Source: Nonlabens arenilitoris | Lineage (GTDB): Bacteria > Bacteroidota > Bacteroidia > Flavobacteriales > Flavobacteriaceae | Assembly: GCF_002954765.1 (NCBI RefSeq) | Contig: NZ_MTPW01000001.1 | Span: forward strand, 819,501-883,500 | DNA length: 64,000 bases | Reading direction: 5' to 3' | Part shown: one piece after another, positions 53,584-61,237 of the stretch | How the letters are laid out: each line of letters begins with the position of its first letter | How positions within the stretch are numbered: the stretch's first letter is position 1 | Made by a program: the position numbers and the translations under genes | The notes under the pieces: model-generated | Databases searched by the model: none | What the model saw: only the letters and a program-made list of their open reading frames with translations | Told to the model about the DNA's origin: nothing

Positions 53584-53632
53584 CCCTAAATCTTACACGT
53601 TTAATCAAAAGGAGAACGTGCTCAATTTAGGG
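53584..53632. repeat. Large interrupted inverted repeat
   Basis: CCCTAAAT pairs with ATTTAGGG (outer arms), and CACGTT pairs with AACGTG (inner arms), separated by a 4x4 internal loop and a 13-base apical loop. It may be an RNA hairpin upstream of the helicase gene or a recombination-accessory site. Confidence 0.6.
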
Positions 53633-53774
53633 GAATGTGAATATAATAATTTGAAATGTAATTTAGAGCAAAGAATATCTTTTTTGTAGATTCAACCACT
53701 GGTTAATGTGGGTCATCGTATCTTCATTTCTGTTTTTACGAAAAATATTGAACAGACTATTTAAAACAACCGTC

Positions 53775-53795
53775 CAAATAACTGCAAGTTATTTG
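53775..53795 (-). terminator. Hairpin after the integrase gene
   Basis: CAAATAACT-gca-AGTTATTTG begins 10 bases after the integrase stop. The following T content is only moderate, so it may be a weak terminator. Confidence 0.45.
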
Positions 53796-53804
53796 ATGAT
53801 AATT

Positions 53805-54989
53805 CTAAAGGTTAAAAGTAAATCGCTCACTATAATCAGGTGGTAACATCGCTCCTACTTCTCGTAGATATGCAGAAAGCTCTTTCTCGCTCTTGTGCCT
53901 AGTTATAGGCAGCAGTTTATTTATTATTTCATTATGAGATAAACCTTCGGTTAAGTAAGACTGGTATAAATGAAAGATTGCAGTATGTCTGAAACTATAT
54001 AAACCATAGGTTTCGTCAAGACCTAAACCATCTTTAATTTTCTTAAACCTACGTGTAAACACATTGGTTTTGGATTTCTCACTGGCAGTCCATAACAATG
54101 GTTGATTTTTATAACTCAACAAATTATCTTCATCACTATTACAATCGTTAACCAAATCATGTACTAATGGTTTTAACTTGTCAATAATGTTGATAGTTGC
54201 TAATCCCTTCTTAGTATCTACAAAAATCAAATTATCCTGAATACTCTTTTTCTGTAACCTAATCACTTCTCTAGGACGCAACATAGCATATACCATAAAT
54301 TTGATGAAGTTGAGTAGGTATGGATCGTTAGATTCACATTCTTTTAAAATATCAGTTAGTTGCTGGGCTGTAAAAGGACGATTTTTAAGTGGTTTACTGG
54401 TTTCCGTTTTTATTCCTACAACAGGATTAATATCAATTACAAAATCAGCTACTAGCTTACTAAATAATGCACTTATAGCTCGTTTGTTATTATTAATACT
54501 TGTAGCATTATTACCATCCTCACTTAAATAATTCAAATATCGGGCAAAATCTTTGCGCTTGAATTGATGTACTACTACTCCAGCTAACAAGTTAGATTTA
54601 CACCAATTCATAAATCGGTTGTATGCGGTATGATATTGATTATATGTACTCGGTTTTAGGGAACTCTTTTTATGCGATAAAGCGTTTAATAGGGCTTCTT
54701 CTAGTGTGATTATTTGAGCTCTATCTGATTGATTTTGGTATTTCTCATCAATAGGTGACCAACCGCGAGATAACAACTCACTATAAGTCTGGCAAAGTGA
54801 TGCACCTACACTTCGTCGTTCACTAACTGTTTTAAAAGTGTTGATTTTTTTGTAGAATTTAAACTGCTGACCTTCGTATCTAAAATAAACATACCATCGC
54901 TTACCTGGTGCAACGCTCGCTACTTTCTTTCCATTCTTTAGAACCTTAGGAATGAATAACTTTGGTTTTTCGTATTTCGGTTTAGTCAC
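53805..54989 (-). CDS. int: Tyrosine recombinase (integrase) of the element
   Basis: 394 residues from a GTG at 54989 giving (M)TKPKYEKPKLFIPKVL. The open frame extends back through the tRNA-Leu gene, which cannot be coding, and a TTG at 55064 is a possible alternative. A SAM-like core-binding domain is at about 95-200 (SLKPSTYNQYHTAYNRFMNW), and the catalytic domain follows: MLRPREVIRLQ (first Arg), YSFRHTAIFHL (second Arg), ITRHKSEKELSAYL (His and the nucleophile Tyr). Nearest gene to tRNA-Leu and so clearly responsible for attachment at the 52-bp repeat. Probably functional. Confidence 0.9.
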   Translation of the reverse strand: MTKPKYEKPKLFIPKVLKNGKKVASVAPGKRWYVYFRYEGQQFKFYKKINTFKTVSERRSVGASLCQTYSELLSRGWSPIDEKYQNQSDRAQIITLEEALLNALSHKKSSLKPSTYNQYHTAYNRFMNWCKSNLLAGVVVHQFKRKDFARYLNYLSEDGNNATSINNNKRAISALFSKLVADFVIDINPVVGIKTETSKPLKNRPFTAQQLTDILKECESNDPYLLNFIKFMVYAMLRPREVIRLQKKSIQDNLIFVDTKKGLATINIIDKLKPLVHDLVNDCNSDEDNLLSYKNQPLLWTASEKSKTNVFTRRFKKIKDGLGLDETYGLYSFRHTAIFHLYQSYLTEGLSHNEIINKLLPITRHKSEKELSAYLREVGAMLPPDYSERFTFNL

Positions 54990-55065
54990 GGTTATGGTAT
55001 AATGATACTCGCTTTGATACTCGCCTATCTTTTTTTCTTCAATTTTGATCGCTGCAAAAAACAAG

Positions 55066-55090
55066 AAAAGCCGCTGATACAGCGGCTTTT
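55066..55090. terminator. Terminator following tRNA-Leu, supplied by the element
   Basis: AAAAGCCGCT-gatac-AGCGGCTTTT; on the minus strand it is followed by a T-rich run, 10 bases after the tRNA end. It replaces the original terminator now left at 31918-31949. Confidence 0.85.
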
Positions 55091-55098
55091 GAGTTAAA

Positions 55099-55150
55099 GT
55101 GCGGATGACAGGAATCGAACCTGCACGCCGTGAAGCACTAGATCCTAAGT
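55099..55150. repeat. Right attachment site, within tRNA-Leu
   Basis: 52 bases identical to 31951-32002, running from the anticodon loop of tRNA-Leu to just past its 3' end. The integrated copy keeps the tRNA whole. Confidence 0.95.
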
Positions 55151-55181
55151 CTAGCATGTCTACCAGTTCCATCACATCCGC
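55100..55181 (-). tRNA. tRNA-Leu (UAG)
   Basis: Minus strand, 82 nt. Acceptor GCGGATG/CATCCGC with discriminator A, D arm GGAACTGGTAGACAT, anticodon stem CTAGA/TCTAG around loop CTTAGGA (anticodon TAG, reading CUA), long class II variable arm, and T arm GTTCGATT. CCA not encoded. Target of the island's integrase. Confidence 0.97.
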
Positions 55182-55292
55182 ATTCTGGTAATCCCTATTT
55201 GGGACGGCAAATATACACACTTTTCAGATATTACAAATTCTTTCTGAAATAAAAATTGCACCTTTCTTATCTTTACGTAAAATTTGCAACAA

Positions 55293-56678
55293 ATGAATAC
55301 TAAAACTTATGTTGATCAACACAAAGATCGATTCATAAATGAACTGATAGATTTACTTAAAATCCCTTCTATCAGTGCTGATCCGGCTTATAAAAATGAT
55401 GTTATTAAAACCAGTGAGGCTATTAAAACCTCATTAGAAAAAGCTGGCTGTGATCATGTAGAAATTTGTGAGACTCCAGGTTATCCTATCGTTTATGGAG
55501 AAAAAATAATTGATAAAAACTTACCTACTGTTTTAGTTTATGGACATTATGATGTTCAACCACCAGATCCAGTAGAACTTTGGGACAGTCCACCATTTGA
55601 ACCAGTTATTAAAAGTACAGAACTACATCCCGACGGTGCCATCTTTGCGCGTGGTGCCTGTGATGATAAAGGTCAAATGTACATGCATGTCAAGGCCATG
55701 GAATACATGACAGCCAATAATGAACTGCCATGTAACGTGAAATTTATGATCGAAGGCGAAGAAGAAGTTGGTAGCGAGTCTTTAGGTTGGTTTTTAGAAC
55801 GTAATCGCGAAAAGCTAGCTAATGACGTGATTCTAATTTCTGATACAGGAATGATCGCCAAAGATGTTCCTAGTATTACAACTGGTTTACGTGGCTTGAG
55901 CTATGTAGAAGTTGAAGTTACTGGCCCTAATCGTGATTTACACTCAGGTCTTTATGGTGGTGCTGTTGCAAACCCTATCAATATATTATGTGATATGATC
56001 GCGCAATTACATGATGAAAACAATCACATCACTATTCCTGGATTTTATGATAAGGTAGAAGAATTGAGCATTGAAGAGCGCGCAGAAATGGCAAAAGCGC
56101 CTTTTTCTCAAGAGGCTTACAATAAAGCCTTAGACATATCGCAAGAGCATGGTGAAAAAGGCTACACTACAAATGAGCGCAACAGCATAAGGCCTACTCT
56201 AGACGTAAATGGAATCTGGGGTGGTTATACTGGTGAAGGTGCAAAAACGGTAATCGCAAGTAAAGCATTTGCAAAAATATCAATGCGACTAGTTCCAGAC
56301 CAGAACTGGCACGAGATAACAGAATTGTTTCAAAAACATTTTGAAAGCATTGCCCCAGCAAGTGTAAAGGTTAAAGTAAAACCTCATCACGGTGGTACTG
56401 CATATGTAACACCTATCGATTCATTAGGTTACAGAGCAGCTAGTGCAGCATATGAAGATACATTTGGAAAAACACCTATACCGCAACGTAGTGGTGGTTC
56501 TATTCCTATTGTTGCTCTTTTTGAAAAAGAATTAAATTCTAAATCTATTCTTATGGGCTTTGGTCTAGACAGTGATGCTATTCACTCGCCTAATGAGCAT
56601 TTTGGTGTATGGAACTACCTTAAAGGTATTGAGACCATTCCTCATTTCTATAAACATTTTACTGCAATGAGTAAATAA
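55293..56678 (+). CDS. M20-family dipeptidase
   Basis: 461 residues from MNTKTYVDQHKDRFI; the track-like earlier TTG is not needed. Two-metal peptidase of the M20 family: VYGHYDVQPPDPVELW (metal His and Asp), ARGACDDKGQMYMHVKA (bridging Asp), IEGEEEVGSESLGWFLE (catalytic Glu pair), then the lid domain with GLRGLSYVEVEVTGPNRDLH and a final metal His in DAIHSPNEHF. Cleaves dipeptides in the cytoplasm by family knowledge. First chromosomal gene right of the island, divergent from tRNA-Leu. Confidence 0.93.
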   Translation: MNTKTYVDQHKDRFINELIDLLKIPSISADPAYKNDVIKTSEAIKTSLEKAGCDHVEICETPGYPIVYGEKIIDKNLPTVLVYGHYDVQPPDPVELWDSPPFEPVIKSTELHPDGAIFARGACDDKGQMYMHVKAMEYMTANNELPCNVKFMIEGEEEVGSESLGWFLERNREKLANDVILISDTGMIAKDVPSITTGLRGLSYVEVEVTGPNRDLHSGLYGGAVANPINILCDMIAQLHDENNHITIPGFYDKVEELSIEERAEMAKAPFSQEAYNKALDISQEHGEKGYTTNERNSIRPTLDVNGIWGGYTGEGAKTVIASKAFAKISMRLVPDQNWHEITELFQKHFESIAPASVKVKVKPHHGGTAYVTPIDSLGYRAASAAYEDTFGKTPIPQRSGGSIPIVALFEKELNSKSILMGFGLDSDAIHSPNEHFGVWNYLKGIETIPHFYKHFTAMSK

Positions 56679-56699
56679 CAAAAGAAATCATTTAAATTA

Positions 56700-56733
56700 A
56701 AATTCCCATTCAGTTAATGAATGGGAATTTTTT
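56700..56733. terminator. Bidirectional terminator
   Basis: AAATTCCCATTCA-gttaa-TGAATGGGAATTT, 13-bp perfect stem followed by T, between convergent genes. Confidence 0.9.
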
Positions 56734-56738
56734 ATATA

Positions 56739-56754
56739 CGCTTTCGCGAAAGCG
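56739..56754. repeat. GCTTTCGCGAAAGC palindrome, copy 10
   Basis: Flanked by TA on both sides, between the convergent dipeptidase and secreted-protein genes, directly after a strong terminator. Confidence 0.9.
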
Positions 56755-56762
56755 TAATAAGA

Positions 56763-58244
56763 TTAATTTAAAGCAAGATTTAAAGCTACCGTAAATATCT
56801 GACCTGTACCACTGAAACGCTCTACCCAAACCTCTATATAATCATTAGGCTCTAGGTCAAAAACACCTACAATAGGCACTGCGCTGATATCTCTTATTGT
56901 GGTAGCACCTACGGTCGCACCGTCAGGCACTACTTTCCACACACCAGTTTGATCTATTACAGTAGGAACAGCATCTCCAGCTCTACCACGTGCTATGTAA
57001 AAGATATATCGATCTCCAGGAGTATTTCCTTCAAATGAAACACTGGCAGACACGTTAAAAAATCGTTTTTTCTTCCCTTCATAGACGACCCTATTATCAC
57101 TCGAGCTTGAAAAACGGAACAAATTATTTGATGTGGTAGCTCCTGCTAATTTTTTAGGAACACCATTAGAAGAAAAAGTTGTTGACGCACCGCCACCTGC
57201 GGTAAAATTAAAATTAATATCACCTACAGCTTGAGCATCTGTTTCTAATGGGATACCAGAACAATTTACATTCCAATCCTTAGTAAAATTAAATCCTGCA
57301 TAGGTACCTGTAGTATAAGGATTAATTAATGTTCCAGCACCTACAAAACTAAGTTGAGATAGCGTGGCATCATTTACAATTGCAGGATTTGCACTTACAT
57401 CAATACCGGTTTCCATATTATCTGCCTCGATACGTCCACCATTCATTTGTAGATTTGTAAAAGAGCCTAACAGTTCCATAAAAGTCCCTGTATTTGAAGA
57501 CGTCCAAAATATATTACTGACAAAAAAACTATTGATATCATTTATAGTAAAGCCATCGTCGTTATTCACATATTGCGTGACACTTAAAAATACTGTACTC
57601 AGGCCATCGATGGTTCCTACTTTACTGGCATTTGTAATAATTGTATTATTAATAAGCAATAATTCACCTGTTGCAGTAGTATTAATGTCAAACAGCTGTT
57701 TTTTTGAACCCATAGGAATACTACCAGATAAGGTTAAATTACGTAAGCCACCACCTTTTGAACCTTCAAAAAGGCTACCGCTGGAGTTATTGATAAGAAT
57801 ATCTTCAGAAGAATCTACACCTTCTATATAAGCCCCATTTAAATCGATAGGAAAATCAAATACGATCGTCCCATTAATTTCATAAAGGTAATCTGTATTT
57901 AACAAGTACTTTGATCCACTTCCGGCAGTAAGCTCATCAGCGAGGTCTGAAATATCTTTAACTAGTTTATAATTATCTCTACGTTGACTTTTAGAGAGGT
58001 AAACCCAATCCGTACCATCATAAAATTGAAATGCATTTAGTGAGGTATCAAAGATGATTAATCCTGTGGCAGGACTAGCAATTGCTAGTTTTTGTGCAGT
58101 AGTCATTCTGGGCATCAGAACACCTTCGGATTCAGAATAAATGTGCAAAATTGAACTTGGGTCTGGTAAGTCTGTATTAATTCCAACCTGGGAGCCGGCG
58201 AAATATACACTTAACAGCATAAATGTTGTAAATATAGCTTTCAT
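56763..58244 (-). CDS. Secreted surface-type protein
   Basis: 493 residues with a signal peptide (IFTTFMLLSVYFAGSQVG). QVGINTDLPDPSSILHI is the N-terminal motif common to many Bacteroidota extracellular proteins with tail-fibre-like parts, and AFQFYDGTDWVYLS is typical of the same group. The middle (LLINNTIITNASKVGTIDGL, NSSGSLFEGSKGGGLRNLTL) looks like right-handed beta-helix or coil. The C-terminal 120 residues (NRVVYEGKKKRFFNVSASVS) resemble a jelly-roll head. No enzymatic motif and no T9SS tail seen. Probably a cell-surface or appendage protein. Confidence 0.6.
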   Translation of the reverse strand: MKAIFTTFMLLSVYFAGSQVGINTDLPDPSSILHIYSESEGVLMPRMTTAQKLAIASPATGLIIFDTSLNAFQFYDGTDWVYLSKSQRRDNYKLVKDISDLADELTAGSGSKYLLNTDYLYEINGTIVFDFPIDLNGAYIEGVDSSEDILINNSSGSLFEGSKGGGLRNLTLSGSIPMGSKKQLFDINTTATGELLLINNTIITNASKVGTIDGLSTVFLSVTQYVNNDDGFTINDINSFFVSNIFWTSSNTGTFMELLGSFTNLQMNGGRIEADNMETGIDVSANPAIVNDATLSQLSFVGAGTLINPYTTGTYAGFNFTKDWNVNCSGIPLETDAQAVGDINFNFTAGGGASTTFSSNGVPKKLAGATTSNNLFRFSSSSDNRVVYEGKKKRFFNVSASVSFEGNTPGDRYIFYIARGRAGDAVPTVIDQTGVWKVVPDGATVGATTIRDISAVPIVGVFDLEPNDYIEVWVERFSGTGQIFTVALNLALN

Positions 58245-58574
58245 AATAACAGTTTGTAAAATAAAAATACCATTATCATAAATACAAAATCCTAGACTGC
58301 TTATCCATGGTTAAATAACGACCTGTTTTTAATAAAACATTACATTTTTTAACATTAAATAGTGAATAATATTTACTCTTTAACGATAAAACTAACAAAT
58401 GTTACATGATGATTTAAATTTTCATTAGTAGTCAATTATTTGCTTACCGATTATATAATAAAAGTAGCTAGATAAGTATAACTGCAACAATTAATAACAT
58501 TTACAAGATTTAATCAACTGATATTAAGACCTATAAAATTTAAAACATAAGACATTACATTAAATAAAACGCCT
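58245..58574. other. AT-rich intergenic region
   Basis: 330 bases between divergent genes. It shows no ORF or stable hairpin; the BlaI promoter array begins at its right end. Confidence 0.5.
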
Positions 58575-58633
58575 CTACACTTGTAGAAAATAAAATTTAC
58601 TCTACATTTGTAGAATACATTCTAAAATTGTAG
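58575..58633 (+). promoter_or_regulatory. BlaI-type operator array overlapping the promoter
   Basis: Three dyads: CTACACTTGTAG (58575-58586), CTACATTTGTAG (58602-58613) and CTAAAATTGTAG (58622-58633). The first two are of the TACA/TGTA type bound by BlaI/MecI. The -33 TTG (58581-58583) is inside the first and the -7 TACATTTG (58603-58610) inside the second, with exactly 19 bases between. The third covers the start of the transcript. Confidence 0.85.
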
Positions 58634-58636
58634 AGC

Positions 58637-59002
58637 ATGAAATTGTCTAAGACAGAAGAAGAACTTATGAGTCACTTATGGAAGCTTGAAAAAGCATTTA
58701 TGAAAGACTTACTAGAAGAATATCCAGAACCTAAACCTGCCACAACCACCATTGCTACTTTATTAAAGCGCATGTCTGATAAAGGTTTTGTAGGTTATGA
58801 ACTATTCGGTAAAAGTCGACAGTACTTTCCTCTGGTAGAAAAGACAGCTTATTTCTCTAAGCACGTTAATAATTTGATTAAAAATTTCTTTAATGATAGT
58901 TCATCACAATTTGCCTCATTTTTCACTAAAGAAACTGATTTAAGTAAAAAAGAATTGGAGGAACTGCGCGCTATTATAGATCAACAAATTAAAAAGAAAT
59001 AA
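58637..59002 (+). CDS. BlaI/MecI/CopY-family transcriptional repressor
   Basis: 121 residues. A winged helix (LSKTEEELMSHLWKLEKAFM, PATTTIATLLKRMSDKGFVG) and a short C-terminal dimerisation helix match the family. It directly follows three TACA/TGTA-type dyads, so it represses itself and the next gene. The M56 sensor gene starts 2 bases after its stop, and by analogy with BlaI-BlaR1 the sensor would relieve repression by proteolysis. No beta-lactamase or resistance gene is adjacent, so the signal is unknown. Confidence 0.93.
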   Translation: MKLSKTEEELMSHLWKLEKAFMKDLLEEYPEPKPATTTIATLLKRMSDKGFVGYELFGKSRQYFPLVEKTAYFSKHVNNLIKNFFNDSSSQFASFFTKETDLSKKELEELRAIIDQQIKKK

Positions 59003-59004
59003 TT

Positions 59005-61014
59005 ATGGAACATTTCTTAATCAACAGTTCTACCTGTTTATTTGTGTTATGGTTGTTTTACAAACTAGTACTTGAAAACACCTCATGGCACCAATGGAAA
59101 AGATACTATTTACTAGCTTCTATTTTAATTGCGCTTGCCATTCCATTTATTGTTGTAAAAACCATAGTAATTCCTATTGAAAATGGTCCCATGATAGATT
59201 TTGCGACCTCTACCGTAGTCACTGAGATTGTTGCTCAACAACAATTACAACTGGACTGGAAATCCATGATTTGGGCAATATATGGAATAGGAGTTTTCAT
59301 CATGCTTTGGCGATTTATCAAAAACCTAAGAGCATTCCGTATTCAAGAACAAGATGAAGTGAGTCCCTATAGCCAGTACCAGCTTATATTGCGCAATACA
59401 TTCACTGTTCCACATTCTTTCTTGCAACGTATTTTTGTATCTAAGAAACAGTATGAGCAAAACCTTATTCCTACCGCTGTATTAGAACACGAGAAAGCTC
59501 ACTTAGATCAAAAACATTCCTTAGACATCCTTTTCATAGAGATGCTATTAATATTGTTTTGGTTCAATCCACTTTTATATATCATAAGATTTTCCATTAA
59601 ACTTAATCACGAGTTCCTAGCAGATAAAGCAGTCATTGATCAAGGAATGGACACAGTAGCATATCAAACAACCTTACTCAATTATACCCAGCACAGTCAT
59701 AGTGCCGCACTAGCAAACACTTTTAATTTTCCTATCATCAAAAAAAGATTCCACATTATGAAAACACAAACATCACAAGCTAGTTTAATATTTAGAAGCC
59801 TAGCACTAATCCCAATTCTTGCATTACTTACAATAAGCTGTGGAAAAGAAGAAACAGAATTTCAAGAAATAGAAGAGATTTTAGAAATTGAAGAAGTAGT
59901 AGATAATAGTCATAAAACAGAAATTATTGAGGTATATGAAGTGTTAGAGAATTTAACTCCAGAACACATAGAAGAATACAATAAACTAGCTATTAAGCAT
60001 CAAAAATATATGGATGAGAATAAATCCTTAATTGTTTTTAAAGATGAAACTCAACATATGCAAACCATTTTTCATTCTATGAGTGAAGATCAACAATCAT
60101 CTAATCAACCATGGCCATATCTAGGAAGAGGTAATAACTTAAAAGCAGGACAAATACCGCCACCGCCGCCACCTGCACCAAGTGCCATTGAATATATAAA
60201 TAAACACAAAAATGAATTAAATTATTATCTAAGAGAAGATCAAATAACAGCAGACATAGCCATAAAAATCATAAAAGAAGTAGGACAGGCAGGCGTAGAA
60301 ATAAGTCCAGACGATAAAGGCGTAATGTCTATTAAAATTCTAGAAACTGAGCACAATAAAGAAAAATTGCCGCCACCGCCGCCACCTAGAAAAACTAAGA
60401 CAGTAAGTGAAAAAGAATTTGCCATATATAATGACTGGGCAAAAAAAGTCAATGAGCAAAATAAAGTAGCAAAGCAAAATGGCAACAATGAATATGCGAT
60501 CATTAAACAGGAAGACTTTGAAAAGTACAAATCTATATACGATAGAATGAGTACATCTCAAAAAAGTGAAGCACAACCATTACCTACTATACCGCCGCCG
60601 CCAGCTCCTTTAAATCAACAAGGCTACATAAAAGTAGACGAAAAGATTTATTTCTACACAACCAAAACAGGAGATCAAAACCTCTATGATCGTAAAGGAA
60701 ATGTAATTAAAATAAAAGGCAAGAAAGTGACCCAAATAGATCCAAATGATTTACCACCGCCACCACCACCTGCAAATGAGTCACAACAATTATCAAATAA
60801 AGAATTAGAAGAATACAACTGGCTTTTAAACAGACACAAAGAGTTTTTAAAAAATGAAAAAAGAATAGTAGTTTTTAAAGCAGACACCAACCGTATGATT
60901 TATCTATACAACTCAATGAGCTTAGAACAGCGATCAAAAAATCAGGCTTGGCATTATTTGTATAAAGTAAATAAAGAAAAAGCTGCAAAAATTTTACCAC
61001 CGCTCGTTCAATAG
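59005..61014 (+). CDS. BlaR1-like M56 membrane metallopeptidase with Pro-rich repeat domain
   Basis: 669 residues. Residues 1-300 have four helices and the M56 protease site HEKAHLDQKHSLDILF (HExxH) near 163. A further helix is near 265-280 (SLALIPILALLTISC). The C-terminal 390 residues are unlike BlaR1: instead of a penicillin-binding domain there are three related units starting EEYNKLAIKHQKYM, EFAIYNDWAKKVNEQN and ELEEYNWLLNRHKE, separated by polyproline linkers (IPPPPPPAP, LPPPPPPRK, LPPPPPPAN). The two outer units end in a xMS-Q--NQxW-YL pattern. The extracytoplasmic repeats may bind a ligand; unknown. Co-transcribed with the repressor. Confidence 0.88.
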   Translation: MEHFLINSSTCLFVLWLFYKLVLENTSWHQWKRYYLLASILIALAIPFIVVKTIVIPIENGPMIDFATSTVVTEIVAQQQLQLDWKSMIWAIYGIGVFIMLWRFIKNLRAFRIQEQDEVSPYSQYQLILRNTFTVPHSFLQRIFVSKKQYEQNLIPTAVLEHEKAHLDQKHSLDILFIEMLLILFWFNPLLYIIRFSIKLNHEFLADKAVIDQGMDTVAYQTTLLNYTQHSHSAALANTFNFPIIKKRFHIMKTQTSQASLIFRSLALIPILALLTISCGKEETEFQEIEEILEIEEVVDNSHKTEIIEVYEVLENLTPEHIEEYNKLAIKHQKYMDENKSLIVFKDETQHMQTIFHSMSEDQQSSNQPWPYLGRGNNLKAGQIPPPPPPAPSAIEYINKHKNELNYYLREDQITADIAIKIIKEVGQAGVEISPDDKGVMSIKILETEHNKEKLPPPPPPRKTKTVSEKEFAIYNDWAKKVNEQNKVAKQNGNNEYAIIKQEDFEKYKSIYDRMSTSQKSEAQPLPTIPPPPAPLNQQGYIKVDEKIYFYTTKTGDQNLYDRKGNVIKIKGKKVTQIDPNDLPPPPPPANESQQLSNKELEEYNWLLNRHKEFLKNEKRIVVFKADTNRMIYLYNSMSLEQRSKNQAWHYLYKVNKEKAAKILPPLVQ

Positions 61015-61237
61015 ATAAATCATAACTTAATATTCTTCAAAACATTATGGTAATCGTAATATATAATGAACTGAAATCATTTAACTAATAACATGCTATA
61101 CTCCAAGTATAAAATAGAAAGACAGATTAAGCATAGTTATATTTATGTTGACTATTAAGATTGTTATGAAAAAAACCATTTAACCGTAACAATCTGAAAA
61201 TTATTGCGTTATTAATGAGAACCTAAACCTCAACGAT

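Larger units (their letters stand above)
53386..53804. other. 419-base intergenic region between helicase and integrase
   Basis: No ORF or tRNA on either strand. It holds the two inverted repeats listed separately; otherwise it is AT-rich with no clear signal. Confidence 0.5.
31951..55150. mobile_element. 23.2-kb integrative element at tRNA-Leu, satellite-like with defence cargo
   Basis: Bounded by a 52-bp perfect direct repeat (31951-32002 and 55099-55150) that equals the tRNA-Leu 3' part from the anticodon loop to the end. A tyrosine integrase gene lies just inside the right end, next to the intact tRNA. Left module: XRE regulator, small ORFs, DnaD-like and primase-helicase replication genes. 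Right module: hsdM, hsdS, the X ATPase-nuclease gene, hsdR, YgjP-type protease, small accessory genes and an SF2 helicase. No capsid, tail, portal, terminase or conjugation genes are seen, so it is not a full prophage or ICE. A phage-satellite-like element, or a degraded prophage turned defence island, fits best. Confidence 0.93.

Noticed and set aside
55100..55220. N-terminal extension of the integrase ORF
   Set aside because: It translates tRNA-Leu and its terminator. Starts at 54989 or 55064 are preferred.
58575..58633. The three short dyads as a CRISPR-like array
   Set aside because: Units are 12 bp with uneven spacers and lie at a promoter; they are operators. No CRISPR array or cas gene is seen in the window.
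60240..60890. Antisense ORFs opposite the M56 repeats, with poly-Gly stretches
   Set aside because: They are shadows of the proline-rich coding sequence.
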